Below are positions 25,797-33,589 of a stretch of 51,055 bases of DNA, piece after piece. The notes under the pieces are model-generated. The model saw only the letters and a list, made by a program, of their open reading frames with translations. It was not told where the DNA came from and did no database searches. How positions within the stretch are numbered: the stretch's first letter is position 1; each line of letters opens with the position of its first letter. The position numbers and the translations under genes are program-made. This DNA is from Roseburia sp. (GTDB taxonomy: Bacteria > Bacillota > Clostridia > Lachnospirales > Lachnospiraceae). The stretch covers positions 1 to 51,055 of the forward strand of contig JAMOZS010000014.1 of NCBI GenBank assembly GCA_023667765.1, written 5' to 3'.

Positions 25797-28083
25797 CAAT
25801 TTCTTTCTCTCCCGTCAATGCCTTCACGCCGATAGCGATGATATCATCCTCCAGCAGACTGTCGGTTCCCACAGGGGTGTGAGACGCCTGAATGATTTCA
25901 CGCAGCTCTTCCACCTCTCCCTCATTTGGCCATACAATTTCCAGACCCAAGTACGCTCCGTCCGGTCCCGAGAAACCAAGGGAATACGTCTCATTGGGAT
26001 TGGCCTGTGTGGTAAATATTTCAAAGGCGTCCTCATTGACAGGGAAACCGTCTCCCAAATCCACCTTCTGTACATCCTCACGAAACAAGGTCCGCAAAAA
26101 GGCTTTTGCCGTCTCCGGATCCTTTGTATTGGCGCTCAGTCCTATGATTCCCGTGGGGCAAAACGTACCAGCGCTCTGCCCGCTCCACGCCTTAATCCGG
26201 TAAGCCTCCGACGTATCCTCCCATTGCCTGCCGACGGAAACCACCGCCTTGTAATCGCTCATACTGCGCAGATAACCCGCGCTCAGAATCTGTTCCCCCA
26301 TTAATTGATTGATTACCTGGTCATAAACGCCAAGCCGCCTTAGCTTCATCTCCTCCTCCGTATAAAAGCTCTGTAACCTGCGTCGGGACTCCTCGTGCCC
26401 TGCTTTGGCCTCTTCCTTCAGATTCGCCTGCTCAGATGTATAAATCCGCTTTGCATCCGTCAAAAATTCCCCCAGCTTTTCCTTATCCACACTACCGTTT
26501 TCCGTTATCCAGGAATCCGCACATAAACGGTATATTTTCTCTAATAATTCCTCTCCCGTATACGTTCCCAGTATGGTCTCTTTGACATTGCCCTCTGCCG
26601 CAATACGCTCTACGGCATCCGCCAGGGTACCTAAATCTACAACGGAAGAAACCTTTCCCTCTGCACCGCTTAAGCAGGGGATCTCATATCGAAACGGCAG
26701 AGCATAGATTCCTTTATCATCACCATAGCCTTCCAGAACACCTTCAAAAAAGGCATTTGTGGATTTCAGGCTTTCCGTCTCCCCCTTCAGGTCTGCAAGG
26801 ATGCCCTTCTCCTTATAAGAATCCAAGGGCAGTCCGTTTAGCAGAAGTAAGTCCGGTCCCTCATCCGCCAGCAGTCTGGTGTTCAGATTGTGGATGGCGT
26901 CATTTTCCGTCATGCCGTCCTCACCGGAAATTCCTATCTCAAACCGCACAAAAACATCGGGATTTTCTTTGCGGAAAACACTGACGGCCCGTCGAACCGT
27001 CTCGTTATCATATAAACCGTAAATGCTTATCTGCTCCTCCGGTACTGCTAAGGCCTCAGGGTCATAGATATAGGAATACAGTTCTCCGTCATCATAGAGA
27101 ATCAAAAATGCCTTCTCATCCATCTGCAGCATACTGATGGGTGTCTTCGTAGGGTCGCCCAGATTATTCAAAGCACCGTCCGCCAACTGCTCCATCACAC
27201 TACCGCCGGCGACATGACAATAGATACCGCCCACCGACGCCAGAAATACGGTATCTTCTCCCTGCTCTCCTTCCCCACTACATAGTACAATTCCTGTCTT
27301 TTGGCTGTTTTGTTCTTTAATAAAATCATTTAAAACGGCATCCTCCGTATGGTATTCTCCGGTATCCAAAGAATAAAAATATACTTGCTGTCCGTCCTGC
27401 AGCATCAGCCGCTTACTGTCCGCCCACATGGCCAGATCCCATGCCCCCGCCAGTTCAAACAGTTTTTTTGCGCTCCGGTTTTGTATATCAATCTCATATA
27501 CCACATCACTGTTGGTTGCGGCAAACAACCTCCCCCGGGTACTAAACGCCATCTTTGTCACAGAGGCATGATATTCCTCCAGTCCCAGCTCAAACTCCGT
27601 CTCGCTTCCGTCCGGCGCCACATAAAGAAATTTCTCCGGATAGAGCTTCTCCTCACTGGATTGGTACCAATCTATATATTCTATGAAGATTCCGCCATCC
27701 GGCGCAATCGCCGTCCGGTACTCTCCCTCAACGGCGGAAAGCACTCTCTGCAAGGCCGCTATCTCATCTTCCTGCCAGGTCTGCCCCTCATCCGACGAGG
27801 TATACTTGATTCCTGCCAGCGTATCAACTACTGCCAGCGTACCGTCAGACAGCTTTGCCATACACCCGCCTCTTTGAAAATCTGTCGGTATGTCCAACTG
27901 GGTTTCCATATATCTGCCCTTCGCCGTCGCACCTGCGCTGCCGTCTCCTCCCATAGCGCCCACAGACGAACCGCCGTCTCCTTCTGTTCCTGTTTCTTTT
28001 GGGCTGCCGCCGCAGCCCAGGGCAGTAAATGCCAGTGCCGCGGTCAAAATCATGGCGATTCCTCTTCGCTGCCATTTCTTCAT
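25744..28083 (-). CDS. Lipoprotein with propeller-like N-half and solute-binding C-half (III)
   Basis: Exported lipoprotein of 779 residues; the lipobox ALGC gives a lipidated Cys at 24, then a Gly/Ser/Ala linker. Residues about 50-345 are beta-repeat, propeller-like, with a BNR/Asp-box-like IKYTSSDEGQTWQEDE and repeats such as FSTRGRLFAATNSDVVYEIDI and DSKRLMLQDGQQVYFYSLDTG. From about 355 (ISIYGLYDNETVRRAVSVF) an SBP-type domain follows: LADEGPDLLLLNGLPLD, DKGIYALPFRYEIP, and GIIGLSANTKDPETAKAFLRTLF, the usual C-terminal SBP helix. It heads the operon with the permeases and adaptor, so it is the likely substrate receptor. ATG at 28083 with AAGGAG upstream. Confidence 0.8.
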   Translation of the reverse strand: MKKWQRRGIAMILTAALAFTALGCGGSPKETGTEGDGGSSVGAMGGDGSAGATAKGRYMETQLDIPTDFQRGGCMAKLSDGTLAVVDTLAGIKYTSSDEGQTWQEDEIAALQRVLSAVEGEYRTAIAPDGGIFIEYIDWYQSSEEKLYPEKFLYVAPDGSETEFELGLEEYHASVTKMAFSTRGRLFAATNSDVVYEIDIQNRSAKKLFELAGAWDLAMWADSKRLMLQDGQQVYFYSLDTGEYHTEDAVLNDFIKEQNSQKTGIVLCSGEGEQGEDTVFLASVGGIYCHVAGGSVMEQLADGALNNLGDPTKTPISMLQMDEKAFLILYDDGELYSYIYDPEALAVPEEQISIYGLYDNETVRRAVSVFRKENPDVFVRFEIGISGEDGMTENDAIHNLNTRLLADEGPDLLLLNGLPLDSYKEKGILADLKGETESLKSTNAFFEGVLEGYGDDKGIYALPFRYEIPCLSGAEGKVSSVVDLGTLADAVERIAAEGNVKETILGTYTGEELLEKIYRLCADSWITENGSVDKEKLGEFLTDAKRIYTSEQANLKEEAKAGHEESRRRLQSFYTEEEMKLRRLGVYDQVINQLMGEQILSAGYLRSMSDYKAVVSVGRQWEDTSEAYRIKAWSGQSAGTFCPTGIIGLSANTKDPETAKAFLRTLFREDVQKVDLGDGFPVNEDAFEIFTTQANPNETYSLGFSGPDGAYLGLEIVWPNEGEVEELREIIQASHTPVGTDSLLEDDIIAIGVKALTGEKEIDECVEEIVQKISLRMQE

Positions 28084-28126
28084 ATGCTCCACGCTCCTTT
28101 TTACGATGTGATTTGTCGACATACGA

Positions 28127-28140
28127 AATATAACATGGTA
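28127..28140 (-). promoter_or_regulatory. Extended -10 promoter for the SBP-permease-adaptor operon
   Basis: TGTTATATT on the minus strand (TATATT at 28127-28132) lies about 45 bases before the ATG at 28083. There is no good -35. Confidence 0.35.
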
Positions 28141-28153
28141 TTCTCTAATTTTT

Positions 28154-28216
28154 ATCTAAGGAAGGGCTGATGTATCATCCTTCCTTAGAGCCTCCGGCGG
28201 TGTACACGGATTTGCA
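28154..28216. repeat. Dispersed hairpin repeat, copy 3
   Basis: TCTAAGGAAG, GGCTGATGTATCATC and CTTCCTTAGAG, then a tail (CCTCCGGCGGTGTACACGGATTTGC) that also matches copy 1 at 6676-6703. Confidence 0.6.
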
Positions 28217-28256
28217 GGGGAATTAAGAAACCAAGTCATTTAAGGATTGCCTTACT

Positions 28257-28390
28257 TGTTATAATGTGTTCCCTTACGTTATATCATTTTATATGCTTCC
28301 GAAATACCTCTTAACTGCCCCGGATAAGGATTAGCAGTCAGCCGAAAGGCTCAACCGGTTCCGGAGAGCAGCGCCGCCGGAAGAAGAAAC
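28257..28390 (+). other. Possible promoter and structured RNA segment
   Basis: TGTTATAAT (28257-28265) is an extended -10 on the plus strand. Downstream are an AGCC-GAAA-GGCT tetraloop hairpin and a GGTTCCGG/CCGG pairing region (28330-28390). It ends where the antitoxin promoter begins. I recognise no RNA family and see no open frame with an RBS. Confidence 0.25.
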
Positions 28391-28393
28391 CAC

Positions 28394-28422
28394 TTGAAAC
28401 CCACCGCGGATTGTGGTATATT
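28394..28422 (+). promoter_or_regulatory. Antitoxin RNA promoter
   Basis: TTGAAA (28394-28399), exactly 17 bases, TATATT (28417-28422). It has no gene-sized reading frame after it and points at the 3' end of the toxin gene. Confidence 0.7.
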
Positions 28423-28425
28423 GAA

Positions 28426-28460
28426 CATAAAGAAGGACACCTGCTGGTAACAGGTGCCCC
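28426..28460 (-). terminator. Terminator of the toxin mRNA
   Basis: On the minus strand GGCACCTG, TTACCAG, CAGGTGTC, then CTTCTTT. A second hairpin (GGCTATT/AATAGCC) overlaps the toxin stop codon. Confidence 0.55.
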
Positions 28461-28545
28461 GTAGGAGCTACCGATAGACGGTTAGCCCGGAATATGTTAA
28501 GCTAGAATAGCCTCTCAGTTTTCCAGACCAGGGCGGCTATTTCTG
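28429..28545 (+). ncRNA. Antisense RNA antitoxin (type I toxin-antitoxin)
   Basis: Inferred transcript of about 115 bases from the promoter at 28394-28422. It contains three hairpins: CACCTG/CAGGTG, GCTACCG/CGGTTAGC and AATAGCC/GGCTATT (28506-28541), the last acting as a probable terminator. It is complementary to the 3' untranslated region and last codons of the toxin mRNA, the arrangement known from TxpA/RatA-like systems. Ends are estimated from promoter and hairpin positions, not measured. Confidence 0.6.
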
Positions 28546-28635
28546 CGTCTCGTTACTATCTTTACCAAAAGAGTATCCGATTCCAAAGCAGGTCAAACCG
28601 AAGCTCAGCACTGCAATCAGTCCCAAAATATCCAT
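28537..28635 (-). CDS. Holin-like hydrophobic toxin peptide of a type I toxin-antitoxin locus
   Basis: Peptide of 32 residues. Residues 3-22 form one membrane helix (ILGLIAVLSFGLTCFGIGYS), followed by a charged tail (GKDSNETQK). This matches the small putative holin-like toxins common in Lachnospiraceae, which insert into the cytoplasmic membrane when not silenced. The ATG at 28635 has GGGAGGG 9 bases upstream. The mRNA has a leader of about 100 bases from the promoter at 28745-28773. An antisense RNA is transcribed toward it. It is too short for routine gene calling, which is why it is easily missed. Confidence 0.8.
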   Translation of the reverse strand: MDILGLIAVLSFGLTCFGIGYSFGKDSNETQK

Positions 28636-28744
28636 ATGGCTCAGCCCTCCCTTCCCAGATTCCCTTGCGGGTTTCTATGTAAACGGAGGGTCACAGTCCC
28701 TCCGGAGAGGGCTAACCGCCTACCATCCTGGTAGTCCCAAAGAA

Positions 28745-28773
28745 ATACTACCACAGTTCGACAGGAATTTCAA
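28745..28773 (-). promoter_or_regulatory. Toxin promoter
   Basis: TTGAAA (28768-28773), exactly 17 bases, TAGTAT (28745-28750) on the minus strand. It leads into a long structured leader with GGACTACCAGGATGGTAG and CCTCTCCGGAGGG hairpins before the toxin RBS. Confidence 0.65.
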
Positions 28774-28928
28774 ACAGATTCTCTTTTCATGGAATAGGTG
28801 GAAAGTGTTTGAAAATCAATCTCACGGAGCAAAAAGAAAGACTGGATTTTCAATTTCGTATTTGATTTTATCTTACTACTTCCCTGTTGCCAAAGTGTTA
28901 TAATAAATTATGATTCCCATTAAATATT

Positions 28929-29492
28929 TTATTCCCTAACAATAACTTCTTCTAGGTTAGGACAATCCGAATACCAATCAATACCTGCTGTCTTAGCATT
29001 TTCATCCATCTGATTTGGAATAGACATTATACTAACCCCTTCTATATTTGAATAAGTGAAAGGATCATAATAAATATCATCCGAAACAACTCTTAGATTA
29101 CTAACATACAAGAAGCAACCTTCCATGATATCACCTATTTCCTCATCTTTTTTTGCATAATTGGTAAGACTAAATACACATTCAAGTCCCCCCGGAATAT
29201 CGGAATAAACATACACTGAGATTTTTCGGCGCTCATCTTCCATGCACTTGCTGATTATTTTTATAAACTTTGAGATTGCCTCTGCATTTTTGTTTTTTAT
29301 TTGATATTCATAACAGGTTCCATATAACTCGGTATCTCCTTTTCCATGATAGTAAAATTCTTCGCCCAGCATTTCCTGCACAGAGCGTGATAATTCATCA
29401 TCTGGATTCAAATTGTAATCTTTATTCCTTCCGCAACTACAAACGAACACCATAGCTAAAATAAGTAGAATTATAAAACAAGTATTCCTCAT
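28929..29492 (-). CDS. Small lipoprotein of unknown function
   Basis: Protein of 187 residues with a lipoprotein signal (hydrophobic core 5-18, lipobox VCSC, Cys at 20). The body is mixed alpha/beta (YHGKGDTELYGTCYEYQIKNK, KFIKIISKCMEDERRKISVYVYSDI). The end, GIDWYSDCPNLEEVIVRE, looks like a single leucine-rich-repeat turn. No family is recognised. Its base composition is more A+T-rich than the genes at 14-28 kb. It stands alone beside the toxin-antitoxin locus, and no neighbour suggests a role. Confidence 0.6.
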   Translation of the reverse strand: MRNTCFIILLILAMVFVCSCGRNKDYNLNPDDELSRSVQEMLGEEFYYHGKGDTELYGTCYEYQIKNKNAEAISKFIKIISKCMEDERRKISVYVYSDIPGGLECVFSLTNYAKKDEEIGDIMEGCFLYVSNLRVVSDDIYYDPFTYSNIEGVSIMSIPNQMDENAKTAGIDWYSDCPNLEEVIVRE

Positions 29493-29816
29493 TATTTTAT
29501 CTCCAGAATATTTTCCGATATCTCCCTATCAACATGGATATATCGTTACATGGACAATTAGTCTCTCCCCATCCACAAGAACATATTTTAACATAATATT
29601 CTTATCTGGTAAATGTATTATTAGGCTCTGTAATCACTCTTTCCCTTATCAATCATTTGTAAGGGCAGAAACAAGGGAAACGATAAAACAGTCAGTAGGC
29701 AAAGTGGAATTTGCCGCTTTGCAGGAAAATAAAAAATCATAAAATTTAAAGATAAATTAGAGCTATTGGTGTTACAATAGATTATAAAAATCAGAATCGG
29801 AAAAAGGAGGTTTTTC
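29493..29816. other. A+T-rich intergenic region between divergent genes
   Basis: No gene is seen. A TGTTACAAT extended -10 (TACAAT at 29773-29778) faces the response regulator, whose RBS AAAGGAGG lies just before its ATG. The -35 is weak. Confidence 0.4.
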
Positions 29817-30497
29817 ATGCGTATATTATTGATAGAAGACGACCCTGAACTATGTTTCTCCCTTGCTTTTCAATTACAGAAAAACGGATTTCTGGTGGAT
29901 ACCTGCGAGGACGGAGAGGACGCCTCCTATTATACCGACCAGCCCATTTACGACTTGATTCTGTTGGACCGTATGCTGCCCCATGTGGACGGAATAACCA
30001 TTCTGCGGAAGCTGCGTTCCTCCGGCAATATGGTTCCGGTTATTCTGTTGACGGCACTGGGAGAAATAAATGATAAAGTAGACGGACTGGACGCCGGGGC
30101 CGATGATTATCTGGTAAAGCCCTTCGCCTTCGAGGAGCTGCTTGCCCGCATCCGCTGTATCCGCAGACGACCGCGAACCTGGGAAACCGGAAATATCCGT
30201 TCCTTTGAAGATATCACCTTAAAGGCGGAGGAAAATATCCTCACCGGGCCTTCCGGCTCCTGTACACTTTCCAAAAAAGAGGGAGCGCTGCTGGAATGCC
30301 TTCTGACAAACTCCTCACAGACGCTTCCCCGCATGACGCTTCTGACAAAGGTCTGGGGACCGGACGCCGAAGTGGAGGAAGGCAATCTGGATAATTATAT
30401 GTACTTTATACGGCGGCGTCTCAAAAGCGTAGGCTCCGCTGTCACTATCAAGACCATTCGGGGCGTGGGTTACAGTCTCGCCGAGAACCGCCGATAA
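29817..30497 (+). CDS. OmpR-family response regulator
   Basis: Two-domain regulator of 226 residues. The receiver domain (1-120) has acidic D8/D9, phosphoacceptor D51 (LLDRMLP), T79 and K101 (LVKPF). The C-terminal winged helix (about 130-224) has the OmpR-type RMTLLTKVWGPDAEVEEGNLDNYMYFIRRRLKS and the closing IKTIRGVGYSL. It is phosphorylated by the kinase 84 bases downstream and should regulate transcription. Strong RBS (AAGGAGG). Target genes are unknown. Confidence 0.93.
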   Translation: MRILLIEDDPELCFSLAFQLQKNGFLVDTCEDGEDASYYTDQPIYDLILLDRMLPHVDGITILRKLRSSGNMVPVILLTALGEINDKVDGLDAGADDYLVKPFAFEELLARIRCIRRRPRTWETGNIRSFEDITLKAEENILTGPSGSCTLSKKEGALLECLLTNSSQTLPRMTLLTKVWGPDAEVEEGNLDNYMYFIRRRLKSVGSAVTIKTIRGVGYSLAENRR

Positions 30498-30581
30498 AAG
30501 GCTGTCAGAGCCTGTCGAACCATTACTGCCTTTATCCCGGTCTACTTATGAAAAGGAAAACGAAAAAGAGGTATCTCATTT

Positions 30582-31883
30582 ATGTATGGAAAAATACACC
30601 GCAGGCTGGCATTTTTATTCGCAGGAATCACATCCCTGATTCTGGTTATCCTATCTGTCAGCTACCAGTTTTTGTCGGAAAGAGAAATGCGAAACAGCAG
30701 TTTTCCCGCCTTTGCCGGAGAAATGAATACGATTCTCTCCAACCTGGAAAACCAGAAAACCATTACCTACGAATGGCTTTCCAAAATCAGCGCAAACGAA
30801 AAATATATCATTGCCCTATATGATAACCAGCTTCCCCTTTCCTACACCACTACTGTACTTACCGATAAGGAGCAGGCTCTGGTTACGGAGCTGTTGCAGG
30901 CAAAAAAGGAGATTATTGACGCCATATCCTCCTATGCCTATTACGGCTCCATCCATAGGGAATTTACCTGGCGTGCCCCGGACCGACAGCTCTATTATGT
31001 CTGCTACAGCAATATCCATCGTTTCTCCTCCACCCTGACCACCGTTATTCTCTTTTCCACCAAGGATTTGGACAATCGGCTGATGCGTCAACGAATTTGG
31101 CTGACAGGACTGAATCTCGCGGGAATCACATTGCTGTTTTTGTTTTCTTATTTTTTTACCGGATATCTTCTGCGCCCCCTTCAGATATCTCAGGAACGGC
31201 AGAGCGCTTTTATTGCGGCAGCCTCTCACGAGCTGCGCACCCCGGTATCTGTCATACTCTCCTCCATCTCCGCCCTGAAATATGCGGACGCCCAGGAGCA
31301 GGAGCCATTTTTTACCATCATTGAATCCGAGGGCGCCAGAATGTCCCATCTGATTCATGAGCTGCTCACCCTGGTGCGCTCCGACAACCATACCTGGTCA
31401 TTTTGCATGGCGGATACCGAATTGGATACCCTGCTTTTGAATGTCTATGAGGCATATAAGCCTCTTGCGGCAAAAGAACAGGTCCGACTGTCTCTGGAAC
31501 TGCCAGAACAGACCTTTCCGCCCTGTCGCTGCGACAAAGAGCGCATCACACAGCTCCTGGAAATCCTGCTCTCCAATGCAATCAGCTACAGCAACGAGAA
31601 GGGCCTTGTGGTTCTGCGCCTGACCTGCAGACACCATACCTTCCGTCTGGAAGTGGCGGATAACGGCATCGGTATCTCCCCTGACGCCAAAGAACATATA
31701 TTTGAACGATTTTATCAGGAGGACCCTTCCCGCTCCCAAAAAGAACATTTTGGTCTGGGGCTCAGTATTGCAAAGGAAATCGTTACCGCCCACCACGGCA
31801 GTATACAGGTATCTGACACCCAGGGCGGCGGCGCCACGTTTACAGTAATCCTTCCCGAAGCACGCTTTTTTCCGACAGAATAA
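30582..31883 (+). CDS. Membrane sensor histidine kinase
   Basis: Kinase of 433 residues. Membrane segments at about 8-30 and 173-193 flank an external sensor of about 140 residues with no recognised fold. There is almost no HAMP linker (RPLQISQERQSAF) before the H-box SHELRTP with His216. The catalytic domain shows the N-box (LLSNAISYSNE), DNGIGISPDAKEHIFERFYQ and GLGLSIAKEIV. It is the cognate partner of the preceding regulator. The missing HAMP is typical of compact Firmicute kinases. The signal is unknown. Confidence 0.92.
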   Translation: MYGKIHRRLAFLFAGITSLILVILSVSYQFLSEREMRNSSFPAFAGEMNTILSNLENQKTITYEWLSKISANEKYIIALYDNQLPLSYTTTVLTDKEQALVTELLQAKKEIIDAISSYAYYGSIHREFTWRAPDRQLYYVCYSNIHRFSSTLTTVILFSTKDLDNRLMRQRIWLTGLNLAGITLLFLFSYFFTGYLLRPLQISQERQSAFIAAASHELRTPVSVILSSISALKYADAQEQEPFFTIIESEGARMSHLIHELLTLVRSDNHTWSFCMADTELDTLLLNVYEAYKPLAAKEQVRLSLELPEQTFPPCRCDKERITQLLEILLSNAISYSNEKGLVVLRLTCRHHTFRLEVADNGIGISPDAKEHIFERFYQEDPSRSQKEHFGLGLSIAKEIVTAHHGSIQVSDTQGGGATFTVILPEARFFPTE

Positions 31884-31906
31884 GGAAAGCGTTCCAAAAT
31901 GAACGG

Positions 31907-31935
31907 TTGTTAAGTCTGCCAAAATATGATAAACT
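31907..31935 (+). promoter_or_regulatory. Possible promoter for the hemerythrin gene
   Basis: TTGTTA (31907-31912), 17 bases, TAAACT (31930-31935); four of six matches in each box. It lies 77 bases before the ATG at 32013. Confidence 0.4.
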
Positions 31936-32012
31936 ATTCCCATTGACTGGTACAGCAGTTTCCAATCGCTCGGCTGTCTATGCAACGCATTGCTTACAGG
32001 GAGGAAATCCAC

Positions 32013-32900
32013 ATGGTGAATGAAGTAAAATGGAATGACCGCTTTAATCTTGGCGTGGCAAACATTGACAAGGCACATCAACGGCTTTTTTCGATTGTCG
32101 GCAAACTACTTGTCTTAAACGAAGATGAGGCAAAGCAGCAGCATGCCTGCCGGGAAGGCGTCAAATACTTTAAAAGTTATACCATAAAGCATTTTGCAGA
32201 AGAAGAGGCCTACATGCAATCCATCCATTATAGCGGATATGAAATACATAAAAAGCTGCACGACAATATGCGGGATAATACCATTCCTGCTCTGGAACAG
32301 GAGCTGGAGGAGCAGAATTACTCCATAGAGTCCGTCCGCCATTTTCTGGGAATCTGTGTCGGATGGCTGACCGGACATATTATGATTGAAGATTGTGCCA
32401 TTGCAGGGCGCACCACCAACAAATGGGTGCATCGTCCGTCGGAGGATGAATTAATGTCCCTGGAAAAAGCCATCATCCAGGTTTTGCACGATATATTCAA
32501 GATTGACGCCCGGATTATCAGCGAACATTACAGCGGGGAAGATTTTTCTTTTGGAAAGACTATCTGCTACCGTTTGACTTACCTCGCCCAGGACGGCAAA
32601 CACTTTCAGGTCTTTCTGACCTATGAGGAACAAATGGTGCTTAACGCACTTGGCAGCATGCTGGGCAAACAAATCAAGAGAGCAGACCAGACAGTGCTTT
32701 ACGCCATGAGGATTCTCTCCCAGCAATTTATGGACTGTGTGGGGAAGCACTTTGCCCTTACAAAGGGGTGCCGGCTTGACAAAACCGATTTGCTGACCTT
32801 CGAACAGCTTCTTCGAACCTTTGACAAAGAATATCCTACCTACAGCCTGCTGTTCAACACGGAGGGAAAGGGGTATTTTGCATTCTGTGTCAGGAAGTAA
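32013..32900 (+). CDS. Hemerythrin domain fused to a CheX-like domain
   Basis: Protein of 295 residues. Residues 1-140 form a bacteriohemerythrin (NDRFNLGVANIDKAHQRLF with His22, KHFAEEEAYM, HKKLHD, HIMIED), which binds oxygen at a di-iron site. Residues about 155-295 (EKAIIQVLHDIFKIDARIIS through a final FNTEGKGYFAFCVRK) resemble CheX/CheC-type chemotaxis phosphatase folds, but I do not see a clear ExxN catalytic motif. The ATG at 32013 has GGGAGG upstream; an in-frame ATG at 31980 has none. Inferred role: oxygen sensing linked to a signalling output in an anaerobe. No chemotaxis genes are nearby. Confidence 0.75.
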   Translation: MVNEVKWNDRFNLGVANIDKAHQRLFSIVGKLLVLNEDEAKQQHACREGVKYFKSYTIKHFAEEEAYMQSIHYSGYEIHKKLHDNMRDNTIPALEQELEEQNYSIESVRHFLGICVGWLTGHIMIEDCAIAGRTTNKWVHRPSEDELMSLEKAIIQVLHDIFKIDARIISEHYSGEDFSFGKTICYRLTYLAQDGKHFQVFLTYEEQMVLNALGSMLGKQIKRADQTVLYAMRILSQQFMDCVGKHFALTKGCRLDKTDLLTFEQLLRTFDKEYPTYSLLFNTEGKGYFAFCVRK

Positions 32901-33000
32901 ATAGCCCCCTGCAAAGGGCGGGGTATTGACGTCCGCCTGACTCATAAAGCCCCCATTCCCTATACTTTGTGTTAATTTCATGTGGCAAATATCGTTGTGT

Positions 33001-33112
33001 TCAGCCGTTTAGAACACGTCTGATTTCCTGACAGAGTTTATCCGTGTCTATAGGCTTGGCGACATGACCATCCATGCCTGCGGCAAGGCAGGAAACAATT
33101 TCAAAAGTTCCG
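33001..33112 (-). pseudogene. Remnant of a response-regulator receiver domain
   Basis: On the minus strand the frame ending at 33001 reads CLAAGMDGHVAKPIDTDKLC followed by QEIRRVLNG and a stop. This is the typical last quarter of a receiver domain, with the conserved K in AKPI. Upstream the frame is broken: a short in-frame-looking piece (ILLEELRNF) ends in TGA one base out of phase, and no start or phosphoacceptor region remains. It is probably the tail of a former hybrid kinase whose PAS part may survive at 33180. Confidence 0.7.
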
Positions 33113-33179
33113 CAGTTCCTCTAACAGAATCCCAACCCGGCTCATACAAAAGAGTATGTCCGTAATCAAATAAAAGCAA

Positions 33180-33572
33180 TTAAATATCATACATCTTCAT
33201 AGTTTCCCTATCCCGATACTCGTGTTTTTCGTAGTATCCTATCAATTTACCATTGTCACGCAATGCGACCATATAAACATCCTTATTCTGCTTCTCATTA
33301 TGAAATGTATAAACAAGGTTATGCTCCTCAGATTCCCGAAACCATACTAAAACCTGCTCTATCTTATTTCTCGATTCTAAATTATGACATTCCAAAAGGC
33401 TTCTGCCTATTAACTTATCTCCTCCCCATTTCTCATAATTCTTTATAGAAGCAGGGTTCATATAAATAATTTCATGCTCCAAATTACATATCACAACGGA
33501 ACTCCTGTCCTGATCGATGATGCTCTTATAGAAAGCATCCAGCTTTTTATGTATCTCTGTTTTTTCTCCCAT
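33180..33572 (-). CDS. Single PAS-domain protein
   Basis: Protein of 130 residues, nearly all one PAS domain: DRSSVVICNLEHEIIYMNPASIKNYEKWGGDKLIGRSLLECHN, followed by the beta strands NLVYTFHNEKQNKDVYMVALRD and GKLIGYYEKHEYRDRE. There is no output domain. It may be a free-standing sensor or the truncated N-terminal part of a kinase, since a receiver remnant lies just downstream. The RBS GGAGTG precedes the ATG, and it follows the YbaK gene by 17 bases on the same strand. Confidence 0.75.
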   Translation of the reverse strand: MGEKTEIHKKLDAFYKSIIDQDRSSVVICNLEHEIIYMNPASIKNYEKWGGDKLIGRSLLECHNLESRNKIEQVLVWFRESEEHNLVYTFHNEKQNKDVYMVALRDNGKLIGYYEKHEYRDRETMKMYDI

Positions 33573-33589
33573 TTTGTCACTCCAACTCT

